Shown here piece by piece: positions 1-7,707 of a stretch of 64,000 nt of DNA. The translations under genes were made by a program, and so were the position numbers. The first letter of the stretch is position 1, and the number at the start of each line of letters is the position of its first letter. The stretch lies in the NCBI RefSeq assembly GCF_001279695.1, contig NZ_LGDD01000246.1, positions 1 through 64,000 of the forward strand, read 5' to 3'. Source of the DNA: Streptomyces sp. WM6378. GTDB lineage: Bacteria; Actinomycetota; Actinomycetes; Streptomycetales; Streptomycetaceae. The notes below the pieces were generated by a model. That model did no database searches and was not told the origin of the DNA. It saw nothing but the letters and a program-made list of their open reading frames with translations.

Positions 1-38
1 AGGGGGGACCCTGTGGGAGAGTAGGACGCCGCCGAACA
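1..38 (+). rRNA. 5S ribosomal RNA, 3' end (partial)
   Basis: The first bases match the conserved 3' part of an actinobacterial 5S rRNA, with the GGGGGGACCC...GGGAGAGTAGG loop region followed by the terminal GCCGCCGAAC strand that pairs with the 5' end. The rest of the gene and presumably the 23S and 16S genes lie to the left of the window. A strong terminator follows at 52-97. The exact 3' end is inferred from the helix. Confidence 0.85.
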
Positions 39-51
39 AATTGTGGGGAAA

Positions 52-97
52 GCCCCGCACCAGACCGTAGGAATACGGTCACGGTGCGGGGCTTTTT
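52..97 (+). terminator. rRNA operon intrinsic terminator
   Basis: Arms GCCCCGCAC (52-60) and GTGCGGGGC (84-92) form a GC-rich stem enclosing a second hairpin (63-69 with 74-80), followed by TTTTT at 93-97. A T tract is rare in this genome and fits the end of a highly expressed rRNA operon. Confidence 0.85.
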
Positions 98-362
98 CGT
101 GTTTCAGGGCAAGCGTTTCGGGGCCCGCGAGTGGAATACCGGAATACGTGCAGGTACCGACCGTGGCCGGCGCGGAGGCCGCGTACGGGGCCCTTGAGCC
201 CCCTCGGCCCCTCTTCCCAGTTCTGGCCGCAGAAGGCGGAGGAAGGGCCAGCAGGCCGTCCTGCAGGGCCTCTTGATGCGTGGGAGGCCCGGCCCCGCTC
301 TGGAGACGACACACAGAGGCCGCCGGAGAGGGCGCGGAAAGGACAACGACGCGGAAACGACG
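98..362. other. Spacer between 5S rRNA and tRNA-Arg, no gene seen
   Basis: Short open frames exist on both strands but none has a ribosome binding site, recognisable protein content or convincing start. They look like GC-driven chance frames. I see no tRNA, att duplication or repeat here. Confidence 0.5.
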
Positions 363-397
363 AAGAGCCGGACCCAGTTGAACTGGGTCCGGCTCTT
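363..397. terminator. Perfect palindrome downstream of tRNA-Arg, probable terminator
   Basis: AAGAGCCGGACCCAGTT (363-379) and its exact complement AACTGGGTCCGGCTCTT (381-397) flank a single central G, giving a stem of about 15 bp after loop formation. It lies 53 bases past the 3' end of the minus-strand tRNA-Arg and opposite the end of the rRNA operon, so it could stop transcription from both sides. It has no real T tract, as is common in Streptomyces. Confidence 0.7.
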
Positions 398-449
398 GAA
401 GTCTGGCACTTCGGCCGATCAGTGGTTTGACCACACTGTCCGGCTTCTG

Positions 450-521
450 TGCCCCCGGCAGGATTCGAACCTGCGCACACGGCTCCGGAGGCCGTTGCTC
501 TATCCCCTGAGCTACGGGGGC
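450..521 (-). tRNA. tRNA-Arg (anticodon CCG)
   Basis: The minus strand folds into a full cloverleaf of 72 nt: acceptor stem GCCCCCG/CGGGGGC with discriminator A, a D-arm with AGCTCAGGGGA, anticodon loop CTCCGGA and T-arm with GGTTCGAATCC. The anticodon CCG (complement of 486-488) reads the CGG arginine codon, which is common in this genome. The 3' CCA is not encoded. tRNA genes can be integration sites for Streptomyces elements, but no duplicated 3' end or integrase is visible here. Confidence 0.95.
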
Positions 522-550
522 GTCCGCCGCGTTCGGCGGCGACGGGTAGA

Positions 551-581
551 ACCCTACCAGCTCTCCCGGGGTGGCTGTGAA
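551..581 (-). promoter_or_regulatory. Candidate promoter of tRNA-Arg
   Basis: On the minus strand a TAGGGT box (551-556) lies about 30 bases before the tRNA 5' end, with a TTCACA-like -35 at 576-581 (19 bp spacer). The -10 sits inside a small palindrome GGTAGGGTTCTACC. Assigned by position and similarity only. Confidence 0.4.
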
Positions 582-666
582 CAGGTATTTCGGTCCCTCC
601 GGCGGACCGTGTCCCCCGGGTGGGGTGGAAGTCGGGAAAACCCGGACGCGGCGGCGTCCTCGGACC

Positions 667-678
667 TAACCTCAAGGT
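667..678 (+). promoter_or_regulatory. -10 box for leaderless transcript of the receiver gene
   Basis: TAACCT (667-672) ends exactly six bases before the GTG at 679, so transcription would start at or next to the start codon. There is no ribosome binding site before this GTG, which fits a leaderless mRNA. The -35 region is weak. Confidence 0.5.
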
Positions 679-1113
679 GTGTCAGGCGTGTCCGGCCGGG
701 TTCTTGTTGTCGACGACAACAAGGTCATCCGGCAGCTGATCAGGGTCAACCTTGAGCTGGAGGGCTTCGAGGTCGTGACCGCGGCTGATGGTGCCGAGTG
801 CCTGGAAGTCGTCCACCGGGTCAGCCCCGACGTGGTCACCCTCGACGTCGTGATGCCCCGGCTCGACGGGCTCCGTACGGCCGCGCGGCTGCGCTCGGAC
901 CCCCGTACGAGCCGGCTGCCCGTGGCGATCATCAGTGCCTGCACCCAGTACGAGGTGGAGACCGGGCTCGCCGCCGGGGTCGACGCCTTTCTCGCGAAGC
1001 CCTTCGAGCCTGCCGAACTGGTCCGTGTCGTACGGCAGTTGCTGCACCGGGAGGCTCCGCCGTCTGCCGACGGCAGCAGGGAGCCCGGGCGGGCCGGCAG
1101 CACGCGGGGCTGA
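679..1113 (+). CDS. Stand-alone response regulator receiver protein
   Basis: A 144-residue protein that is almost entirely a CheY-like receiver domain (residues about 6-122). The acidic pair D12/D13, phospho-acceptor D56, hydroxyl residue S86 and K107 are all present, so phosphorylation should be possible. There is no DNA-binding or enzymatic output domain, only a short Gly/Arg-rich C-terminal tail. No histidine kinase is adjacent, so its partner is unknown. The GTG start is chosen because TAACCT lies six bases upstream (leaderless) and the receiver fold begins immediately after it. It ends 89 bases before nrtL and may be co-transcribed. I infer a signalling or phosphorelay role only from the domain. 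Confidence 0.85.
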   Translation: MSGVSGRVLVVDDNKVIRQLIRVNLELEGFEVVTAADGAECLEVVHRVSPDVVTLDVVMPRLDGLRTAARLRSDPRTSRLPVAIISACTQYEVETGLAAGVDAFLAKPFEPAELVRVVRQLLHREAPPSADGSREPGRAGSTRG

Positions 1114-1190
1114 CCCACGCTCCGCCGGCCCCGCGCGCCCGCCCTGCCCGTATGGCGAAACCGGTTCGCGGAGGGACCCCCCTTCTCCCA

Positions 1191-1202
1191 TACGCTGGTC
1201 CC
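1191..1202 (+). promoter_or_regulatory. -10 box for leaderless nrtL
   Basis: TACGCT (1191-1196) is followed by six bases and then GTG 1203, with no ribosome binding site between. This supports both an independent promoter and the chosen start. Confidence 0.5.
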
Positions 1203-2189
1203 GTGACCCCCGCAGAGCTCTCCCGTACCGTCGTGCGCGTCGTGCGCAGCGCGGTCGACGAGGGTGCCCTGAGCGTGGCGGGCGACGTGGTGCCCGACGC
1301 CGTCAAGGTCGAGCGGCCGAGGCCGGGGGGCGGCGGCGACTACGCCAGCGGGGTCGCCCTCAAGCTCGCCGCCGCGGCCGGACTGCCGCCCCGCCGGGTC
1401 GCCGAAGTGCTGCGCCGGCGGATCGCCGACCAGCCCGGGATCGCCCTCGTCGAGATCAGCGGGCCCGGGTTCCTCAACATCACTCTTGACCGTGGCGGCA
1501 AGGACCGCGTCGTACGGCGCGTGCTCGAAGCGACGGCCTCGTACGGACACGGGGACGCACTGCTCGGGCAGAGCTACGACTTCGCCGAGGCTCGCGAGGA
1601 GCGGGCCCGGGTCGTCACCGACGTCGTCGTGCGGTTGCTGCGGTCCCAGGGGGCCCTCGCCCGCACCGTCGAGCACGGGGGACAGGTGCTTCCCCTCGTC
1701 GCCTGCCCCGAGCCCCGGCTCCGCGAGCTCGTCGGCGTCGATGCCGCTCGCTGGGCCATGCTCCGGCCCGCCCGGCACGATCGGCCCCGTATCGAGGTCG
1801 ACGAGTTGCTCGCTCAGCGGGAGAGCAATGCGCTTTTTCGGGTGCGGTACGCGTACGCCCGGAGTCGTGCCCTCACGCGCAACGCCCTTGAGCTGGGGTT
1901 TCGGGGTGAGGTCGGGCCCGTACCCGACGGCGAGATTCTGCTCGGGCTGCTTTCCGATCACCCCGGGGTGCTCGAAAGCGCCGCCCGGCACCAGGCCCCG
2001 GACCGGCTTGCGCGGCAGCTCGAAGCCGTGGCCGACGGACTGCTCCGCTTCCAGCACGGCGTGCTGCCGCTCGGTGACGAGAAACCCTCGGCCGCCCACC
2101 GCAACCGGCTCGCCCTCGCCGAGGCCGCCGGGACGGTGCTGGCCGGCGGCCTGTCCCTGCTCGGCATCGACGCCCCCGAGTTTCTGTGA
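1203..2189 (+). CDS. nrtL: ArgS-related anticodon-binding protein NrtL (catalytic core missing)
   Basis: A 328-residue relative of arginyl-tRNA synthetase. Residues about 1-100 match the ArgS N-terminal tRNA-recognition domain, including a DYASGVALKLA block and the GPGFLNI motif. From about residue 170 it resumes with the ArgS DALR anticodon-binding helical domain (RESNALFRVRYAYAR and GLSLLGI near the end). The whole Rossmann catalytic domain with HIGH and KMSKS signatures is absent, so it cannot be a synthetase; full ArgS proteins are about 550-590 residues. It sits where Mycobacterium and others carry argS, directly before lysA. An in-frame ATG at 1152 is possible, but GTG 1203 has a leaderless-type box. 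The function is unknown; tRNA binding or regulation is an inference. Confidence 0.85.
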   Translation: MTPAELSRTVVRVVRSAVDEGALSVAGDVVPDAVKVERPRPGGGGDYASGVALKLAAAAGLPPRRVAEVLRRRIADQPGIALVEISGPGFLNITLDRGGKDRVVRRVLEATASYGHGDALLGQSYDFAEAREERARVVTDVVVRLLRSQGALARTVEHGGQVLPLVACPEPRLRELVGVDAARWAMLRPARHDRPRIEVDELLAQRESNALFRVRYAYARSRALTRNALELGFRGEVGPVPDGEILLGLLSDHPGVLESAARHQAPDRLARQLEAVADGLLRFQHGVLPLGDEKPSAAHRNRLALAEAAGTVLAGGLSLLGIDAPEFL

Positions 2190-2257
2190 CGTGCGCAGAC
2201 ACGGCCCGTCAGGCGCACACATGACCGCAGACGTGTAAGAGAAGAGACGTAGAGAAC

Positions 2258-3649
2258 ATGAGCCGATCCGCGCACCCCGCCGGCCCCCGTCACGCCGACG
2301 TGCTGACCGAAGGGCACTACTCCGCGCCGCCCGCCGACCTCAACTCCCTCGACCCGAAGGTCTGGTCGAGCACCGTCACCCGTGACAAGGGCGGCGAGCT
2401 GACCGTGGGCGGGCTCGAAGTGTCGCGGCTCGCCGAGGAGTTCGGGACGCCCGCCTACTTCCTGGACGAGGCCGACTTCCGTTCCCGGTGCCGGGCCTGG
2501 GCCGACGCGTTCGGGCGGGACGCCGACGTGTTCTACGCCGGCAAGGCGTTCCTGTCGCGGGCCGTGGTGCGCTGGCTGCACGAGGAGGGGCTCAACCTCG
2601 ACGTGTGCTCCGGCACCGAGCTCGCCACCGCGCTCGACGCGGGAATGCCCGCCGAGCGCATCGCCTTCCACGGCAACAACAAGAGCGAGGCCGAGATCCG
2701 GCGGGCCGTCGAGGCCGGGGTCGGGCGGATCGTGCTCGACTCGTTCCAGGAGATCGTGCGCGTCGCGCACATCGCCCAGGAGCTCGGGAAGGTACAGAAG
2801 GCCTTCATCCGGGTGACCGTCGGCGTCGAGGCGCACACCCACGAGTTCATCGCCACCGCGCACGAGGACCAGAAGTTCGGCATCGCGCTGGCCGGCGGCC
2901 AGGCCGCCGAGGCCGTGCGGCGCGCCCTCAAGCTCGACGGGCTCGAACTGACGGGCATCCACTCGCACATCGGCTCGCAGATCTTCGACATGGCCGGCTT
3001 CGAGGTGTCCGCGCGCCGCGTCGTACAGCTCCTCGCCGAAGTACGCGACGAGCACGGCGTCCAGTTGCCCGAGATCGACCTCGGCGGCGGGCTCGGCATC
3101 GCGTACACCTCCGAGGACGACCCCCGCGAGCCGCACGAGATCGCCAAGGCGCTCACCGAGATCGTCACGCGCGAGTGCGACGCGGCCGGCCTTCGCGCAC
3201 CCCGCATCTCCGTCGAGCCGGGCCGGGCGATCGTCGGGCCGACCGCGTTCACGCTGTACGAGGTCGGCACGATCAAGCCGCTCGAAGGGCTGCGGACGTA
3301 CGTGAGCGTCGACGGTGGCATGTCCGACAACATCCGGACCGCGCTGTACGACGCCGAGTACTCGGTCTCCCTCGTCTCGCGCACCTCGGACGCCGAGCCG
3401 ATGCTGGTCAGGGTGGTCGGAAAGCACTGCGAAAGCGGTGACATCGTGGTCCGTGACGCGTTCCTGCCCGCGGATCTCGCGCCGGGTGATCTGATTGCCG
3501 TGCCGGCCACCGGTGCGTACTGCCGCTCCATGGCCAGCAATTACAACCACGCGCTGCGCCCGCCCGTCGTCGCCGTGCGCGACGGATCGGCGCGGGTGAT
3601 CGTCCGGCGCGAGACGGAGGAAGATCTCCTGCGTCTCGATGTCGGGTAG
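2258..3649 (+). CDS. lysA: Diaminopimelate decarboxylase
   Basis: The 463-residue PLP enzyme decarboxylates meso-diaminopimelate to L-lysine, the last step of lysine synthesis. It has the alanine-racemase-like TIM barrel with PLP lysine K96 in VFYAGKAFLS, the HGNNKS motif, the glycine-rich phosphate loop GGGLG and EPGRAIVG, then a C-terminal beta domain with the substrate-binding CESGD motif. A purine-rich AAGAGAAGAGA site precedes the ATG. The length is normal for actinobacterial LysA, which has a short N-terminal extension. It lies between nrtL and hom, grouping lysine with threonine synthesis. Confidence 0.97.
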   Translation: MSRSAHPAGPRHADVLTEGHYSAPPADLNSLDPKVWSSTVTRDKGGELTVGGLEVSRLAEEFGTPAYFLDEADFRSRCRAWADAFGRDADVFYAGKAFLSRAVVRWLHEEGLNLDVCSGTELATALDAGMPAERIAFHGNNKSEAEIRRAVEAGVGRIVLDSFQEIVRVAHIAQELGKVQKAFIRVTVGVEAHTHEFIATAHEDQKFGIALAGGQAAEAVRRALKLDGLELTGIHSHIGSQIFDMAGFEVSARRVVQLLAEVRDEHGVQLPEIDLGGGLGIAYTSEDDPREPHEIAKALTEIVTRECDAAGLRAPRISVEPGRAIVGPTAFTLYEVGTIKPLEGLRTYVSVDGGMSDNIRTALYDAEYSVSLVSRTSDAEPMLVRVVGKHCESGDIVVRDAFLPADLAPGDLIAVPATGAYCRSMASNYNHALRPPVVAVRDGSARVIVRRETEEDLLRLDVG

Positions 3650-3670
3650 ATGAAATAGTTGTCTCAGGAT

Positions 3671-3699
3671 CCGGACCGGGGGCAGAAACCCCGGTCCGG
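3671..3699 (+). terminator. Hairpin between lysA and hom
   Basis: CCGGACCGGGG (3671-3681) and CCCCGGTCCGG (3689-3699) form an 11-bp perfect stem with a 7-nt loop. No T tract follows. It may end lysA transcripts partially or stabilise their 3' end, because hom follows on the same strand 49 bases later. Confidence 0.6.
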
Positions 3700-3747
3700 T
3701 GAGTGAGACTGGTTCGCATTCCAGGTTTGAAGAGGAAACGAGGTCGG

Positions 3748-5040
3748 ATGATGCGTACGCGTCCGCTGAAGGTGGCGCTGCTGGGCTGTGGAGTGGTCGG
3801 CTCAGAGGTGGCGCGCATCATGACGACGCACGCCGACGACCTCACGGCGCGCATCGGCGCTCCCGTGGAGCTCGCCGGGGTCGCGGTCCGCCGGCCCTCG
3901 AAGGTGCGCGAGGGCATCGACCCCGCCCTGGTCACCACCGACGCCACCGCCCTGGTCAAACGCGGCGACATCGACGTCGTCGTCGAGGTCATCGGCGGCA
4001 TCGAGCCCGCCCGCACGCTCATCACCACCGCCTTCGAGCACGGCGCCTCCGTCGTCTCGGCGAACAAGGCGCTGCTCGCCCAGGACGGCGCGGCGCTGCA
4101 CGCGGCCGCCGTCGAGCACGGCCGGGACCTGTACTACGAGGCCGCCGTCGCCGGCGCGATCCCGCTGATCCGCCCGCTGCGCGAGTCGCTCGCGGGCGAC
4201 AAGGTCAACCGCGTGCTCGGCATCGTCAACGGCACGACCAACTTCATCCTCGACAAGATGGACTCGACGGGCGCCGGCTACCAGGAGGCCCTCGACGAGG
4301 CCACCGCGCTGGGCTACGCCGAGGCCGACCCGACCGCCGACGTCGAGGGCTTCGACGCCGCCGCCAAGGCCGCCATCCTGGCCGGGATCGCCTTCCACAC
4401 CCGGGTCCGCCTCGACGACGTGTACCGCGAGGGCATGACCGAGGTGACCGCCGCCGACTTCTCCTCGGCGCGCCAGATGGGCTGCACCATCAAGCTGCTC
4501 GCGATCTGCGAGCGGGCCGCCGACGGGGGCTCGGTGACCGCCCGCGTCCACCCGGCGATGATCCCCCTCGACCACCCGCTGGCGTCCGTGCGCGGCGCGT
4601 ACAACGCGGTGTTCGTCGAGGCCGAGGCCGCCGGACAGCTCATGTTCTACGGGCCCGGCGCGGGCGGCGCTCCGACCGCCTCGGCCGTCCTCGGTGACCT
4701 GGTCGCGGTCTGCCGCAACAAGCTCAGCGGCTCCACCGGGCCCGGTGAGTCGGCGTACACGCAGCTGCCCGTGAGCCCCATGGGCGATGTCGTGACCCGC
4801 TACCACATCAGCCTCGACGTGGCCGACAAGCCGGGCGTGCTCGCCCAGGTCGCGACGGTCTTCGCCGAGCACGGGGTGTCCATCGACACCGTCCGCCAGT
4901 CGGGGAAGGACGGCGAGGCCTCCCTCGTCGTCGTCACCCACCGCGCGGCCGACGCGGCCCTCACCGGGACCGTGGACGCCCTGCGCAAGCTCGACACCGT
5001 GCGTGGTGTCGCCAGCATCATGCGTGTTGAAGGGGAGTAA
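3748..5040 (+). CDS. hom: Homoserine dehydrogenase
   Basis: The 430-residue enzyme reduces aspartate semialdehyde to homoserine, the branch point to threonine and methionine. The N-terminal Rossmann fold carries GCGVVG (residues 13-18). The catalytic core includes the SANKALLA motif (K107) and GIVNGTTNFIL. A C-terminal ACT domain from about residue 350 suggests feedback control, typically by threonine. The start is placed at the first of two consecutive ATGs, preceded by a GAGGAAACGAGG purine-rich site. An ATG 45 bases upstream would add a basic peptide that family members lack. thrC starts 6 bases after the stop, so the two are co-transcribed. Confidence 0.95.
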   Translation: MMRTRPLKVALLGCGVVGSEVARIMTTHADDLTARIGAPVELAGVAVRRPSKVREGIDPALVTTDATALVKRGDIDVVVEVIGGIEPARTLITTAFEHGASVVSANKALLAQDGAALHAAAVEHGRDLYYEAAVAGAIPLIRPLRESLAGDKVNRVLGIVNGTTNFILDKMDSTGAGYQEALDEATALGYAEADPTADVEGFDAAAKAAILAGIAFHTRVRLDDVYREGMTEVTAADFSSARQMGCTIKLLAICERAADGGSVTARVHPAMIPLDHPLASVRGAYNAVFVEAEAAGQLMFYGPGAGGAPTASAVLGDLVAVCRNKLSGSTGPGESAYTQLPVSPMGDVVTRYHISLDVADKPGVLAQVATVFAEHGVSIDTVRQSGKDGEASLVVVTHRAADAALTGTVDALRKLDTVRGVASIMRVEGE

Positions 5041-5046
5041 CCAGCA

Positions 5047-6105
5047 ATGACCCACCAGTGGCGCGGAATCATCGAGGAGTACCGGGACCGGCTCCCCGTC
5101 TCCGCTACGACGCCGGTCGTCACCCTCCGCGAGGGCGGTACGCCCCTCGTGCCCGCGCAGGTGCTCTCCGAGCGCACGGGCTGCGAGGTGCACCTCAAGG
5201 TCGAGGGCGCGAACCCGACCGGTTCCTTCAAGGACCGCGGGATGACGATGGCGATCACCCGGGCGAAGGAGGAGGGCGCGAAGGCCGTCATCTGCGCCTC
5301 CACCGGCAACACCTCGGCCTCGGCCGCCGCCTACGCGGTGCGCGCCGGCATGGTGTGCGCGGTGCTCGTGCCGCAGGGCAAGATCGCGCTCGGCAAGATG
5401 GGCCAGGCGCTCATCCACGGCGCCAAGATCCTCCAGGTCGACGGCAACTTCGACGACTGCCTCACGCTGGCCCGCTCGCTGTCCGACAACTACCCGGTGG
5501 CGCTGGTCAATTCGGTCAATCCAGTGCGCATCGAGGGCCAGAAGACGGCCGCGTTCGAGATCGTGGACGCGCTCGGCGACGCCCCCGACATCCACGTCCT
5601 GCCCGTGGGCAACGCCGGCAACATCACGGCGTACTGGAAGGGCTACAAGGAGTACGCCGCCGACGGCATCTCGACGCACACCCCGCGCATGTGGGGCTTC
5701 CAGGCGTCGGGTTCGGCGCCGATCGTGCGCGGGGAGGTCGTCAAGGACCCCTCGACGATCGCCACCGCGATCCGCATCGGCAACCCGGCCTCGTGGCAGT
5801 TCGCGCTGGCCGCGCGGGACGAATCCGGCGGTTTCATCGACGAAGTGACGGACCGTGAGATCCTGCGCGCGTACCGGCTGCTCGCCTCGCAGGAGGGCGT
5901 CTTCGTCGAGCCCGCCTCGGCCGCCTCGGTGGCCGGGCTGCTCAAGGCCGCCGAGCGCGGTCTCGTCGACCCGGGCCAGAAGATCGTGTGCACGGTGACC
6001 GGAAACGGCCTCAAGGACCCCGACTGGGCCGTCGCGGGCGCCCCGCAGCCCGTCACTGTCCCGGTCGACGCGGCGGCCGCGGCTGAACGCCTCGGTCTGG
6101 CGTAG
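5047..6105 (+). CDS. thrC: Threonine synthase
   Basis: The 352-residue fold-type II PLP enzyme converts O-phosphohomoserine to threonine. The PLP lysine is K62 within [10 protein letters not shown], and the phosphate-binding loop [13 protein letters not shown] is clear near residue 183. The size matches the short class of bacterial ThrC. It begins 6 bases after hom, with GGGGAG overlapping the hom stop as ribosome binding site. It is followed by a hairpin at 6127-6158 and then thrB. Confidence 0.97.
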   Translation: MTHQWRGIIEEYRDRLPVSATTPVVTLREGGTPLVPAQVLSERTGCEVHLKVEGANPTGSFKDRGMTMAITRAKEEGAKAVICASTGNTSASAAAYAVRAGMVCAVLVPQGKIALGKMGQALIHGAKILQVDGNFDDCLTLARSLSDNYPVALVNSVNPVRIEGQKTAAFEIVDALGDAPDIHVLPVGNAGNITAYWKGYKEYAADGISTHTPRMWGFQASGSAPIVRGEVVKDPSTIATAIRIGNPASWQFALAARDESGGFIDEVTDREILRAYRLLASQEGVFVEPASAASVAGLLKAAERGLVDPGQKIVCTVTGNGLKDPDWAVAGAPQPVTVPVDAAAAAERLGLA

Positions 6106-6126
6106 TTCCCTTACGCATCGGCGTCG

Positions 6127-6158
6127 CGTATGCGTCCCGCATCGCCGGGACGCATACG
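6127..6158 (+). terminator. Hairpin after thrC
   Basis: CGTATGCGTCCCG (6127-6139) and CGGGACGCATACG (6146-6158) form a perfect 13-bp stem with a 6-nt loop and no T tract. A second imperfect inverted repeat lies at about 6187-6231. Together they suggest that transcription from hom-thrC is at least partly stopped before thrB. Confidence 0.6.
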
Positions 6159-6255
6159 TAAAGCCGGACAAGCCCGCACGTAGGGGCACAGGGGGCTCGC
6201 GACACGCATCGTGCGCCTCCTGTGCGCCCTATGTCGCCACAGAACCTTCCTTCGA

Positions 6256-6261
6256 TAGGCT
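6256..6261 (+). promoter_or_regulatory. Candidate -10 box for thrB
   Basis: TAGGCT in the 281-base thrC-thrB spacer has the typical Streptomyces vegetative -10 form and would give a leader of roughly 120 nt. The -35 is not clear. I saw no leader peptide rich in Thr or Ile codons, so there is no sign of classical attenuation. Confidence 0.35.
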
Positions 6262-6386
6262 GTACTCAACCCGCCCCGCCGCATATGCCGTGGTGCAGTT
6301 GCCCACGTGGCCCTCGGGTGTTTTGTACGTCTTCGAAAATCTCGCAGCAGACACCAGCAGCAGCCTCACAAGGAGTCATCAGAGCG

Positions 6387-7304
6387 ATGGCCGGTCCCGC
6401 ATTCCGCGCCGCCGCCGTACGGGTGCGCGTCCCCGCCACCAGTGCCAACCTCGGCCCGGGCTTCGACTCCCTGGGCCTGTCGCTGGGGCTGTACGACGAC
6501 GTGGTCGTCCGCGTCGCCGACTCCGGCCTGGCCATCGACATCGCGGGCGAGGGCGCCGAGACGCTGCCCCGCGACGAGAGCCACCTGCTCGTACGGTCCC
6601 TGCGCACCGCGTTCGACCTGCTCGGCGGGCAGCCGCGCGGTCTTGAGGTCGTCTGCGCCAACCGCATTCCGCACGGCCGCGGCCTCGGCTCCTCCTCCGC
6701 CGCCATCTGCGCGGGCATCGTCGCCGCGCGCGCCGTGACCATAGGCGGTGACGCCCGCCTCGACGACGCGGCCCTGCTTGAGCTCGCGACCGAGATCGAG
6801 GGACACCCCGACAACGTGGCCGCCTGTCTGCTCGGTGGGTTCACGCTGTCCTGGATGGACGGCGGAGCGGCCCGCGCGATCAGGATGGACCCGGCGGATT
6901 CCGTCGTTCCGGTGGTCTTCGTGCCCGGCAAGGCGGTCCTGACGGAGACGGCCCGCGGCCTGCTTCCGCGCACCGTTCCGCACGTCGACGCCGCGGCCAA
7001 CGCCGGCCGGGCGGCCCTGCTCGTGGAGGCCCTGACCAGGCGTCCCGAGCTGCTGCTCGCGGCCACCGAGGACCGGCTCCACCAGGAGTACCGCGCACCG
7101 GCGATGCCGGAGAGCGTGGCACTGGTCAACCGGCTGCGCGCGGACGGCGTCCCCGCAGTCATCTCCGGCGCGGGGCCCACGGTGCTCGCGCTGGTCGAGG
7201 ACGGTGCGGCCGACAAGGTCGCACGCCTGGCGGGGGAGGGGTGGGCCGCCAACCGGCTCAGTCTCGACGCCGCGGGTGCGAGCGTCCTGCCGCTCGGATC
7301 GTAG
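6387..7304 (+). CDS. thrB: Homoserine kinase
   Basis: The 305-residue GHMP-family kinase phosphorylates homoserine with ATP to feed ThrC. The ATP-binding motif PHGRGLGSSSAA is at residues 96-107 and the N-terminal motif PATSANLGPGFDSLG at 16-30. The C-terminal SGAGPTVLAL segment is motif 3. ATG 6387 is preceded by AAGGAG (6370-6375). An upstream in-frame ATG would add 55 residues with no family counterpart and was rejected. It forms a threonine cluster with hom and thrC but has its own upstream region. Confidence 0.95.
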   Translation: MAGPAFRAAAVRVRVPATSANLGPGFDSLGLSLGLYDDVVVRVADSGLAIDIAGEGAETLPRDESHLLVRSLRTAFDLLGGQPRGLEVVCANRIPHGRGLGSSSAAICAGIVAARAVTIGGDARLDDAALLELATEIEGHPDNVAACLLGGFTLSWMDGGAARAIRMDPADSVVPVVFVPGKAVLTETARGLLPRTVPHVDAAANAGRAALLVEALTRRPELLLAATEDRLHQEYRAPAMPESVALVNRLRADGVPAVISGAGPTVLALVEDGAADKVARLAGEGWAANRLSLDAAGASVLPLGS

Positions 7305-7707
7305 GTACGGGCGCAGGGAGCACGGCTTGCCGGTGAACGAGAGGGGGAATGTTTGTTGGATCCGGTAGTGTTAACCTCAAGTCTGCATCGGTCGTCTTCG
7401 TGGCGCGGTGCTTCGTGTCCCCTTCAGGGACCGCCATTCTTCCGAGAGCCTCCCCAACTGCCTGCGCAGCCTGCCTGAGCAGTTTCGAGCACGCTCCGGA
7501 ACCGGCACGACACCCCACGCTTTTTCCCAGCAGGGGCCGAGTAGGGGGATCTCGGGCCGGAACCCACGCACGTTTACCTCTCCGCCGTACGCGGCGGACC
7601 ACCGCCCCGGCACGATCCGTGGTCGACAAGATCACAGGCCGCAGCCGGACAGCACAACCGGTCGCCGAGCCAGACAGGCCGACGTCCGCTCCAGGGAAGG
7701 ACCCTTC
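7305..7707 (+). other. Long untranslated leader of rho
   Basis: The 403 bases between thrB and rho hold no convincing gene. The rho frame stays open upstream to 7408, but that stretch lacks homology to Rho and a ribosome binding site. The region contains a candidate promoter at 7346-7372 and a small hairpin GTCCC/GGGAC at 7417-7431. A leader of more than 300 nt is compatible with Rho autoregulation, which is known in other bacteria, but no specific element could be identified. Confidence 0.5.
7346..7372 (+). promoter_or_regulatory. Candidate sigma-R-type promoter of rho
   Basis: GGAAT (7346-7350) and GTT (7370-7372) are separated by 19 bases. The thiol-stress sigma factor SigR prefers GGAAT-N18-GTT and tolerates 19. 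The same stretch also contains TAGTGT (7366-7371), a vegetative -10-like box, so either factor or both could act here. Confidence 0.35.

Noticed and set aside
450..521. tRNA-Arg as integration site of a mobile element
   Set aside because: No duplicated tRNA 3' end, integrase or excisionase gene is present nearby.
79..675. Overlapping open frames between 5S rRNA and the receiver gene
   Set aside because: They cross the tRNA gene and its terminator, have no ribosome binding site and no recognisable protein features.
3703..3747. Earlier start for hom
   Set aside because: The extra basic residues are absent from the family and overlap the ribosome binding site used by ATG 3748.
6222..6386. Longer ThrB or a threonine leader peptide
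   Set aside because: The frame lacks Thr/Ile runs and homology; AAGGAG fits ATG 6387.
7408..7707. N-terminal extension of Rho by 100 residues
   Set aside because: GTG 7708 has a good AGGGAAGGA site and the upstream translation has no similarity to Rho.
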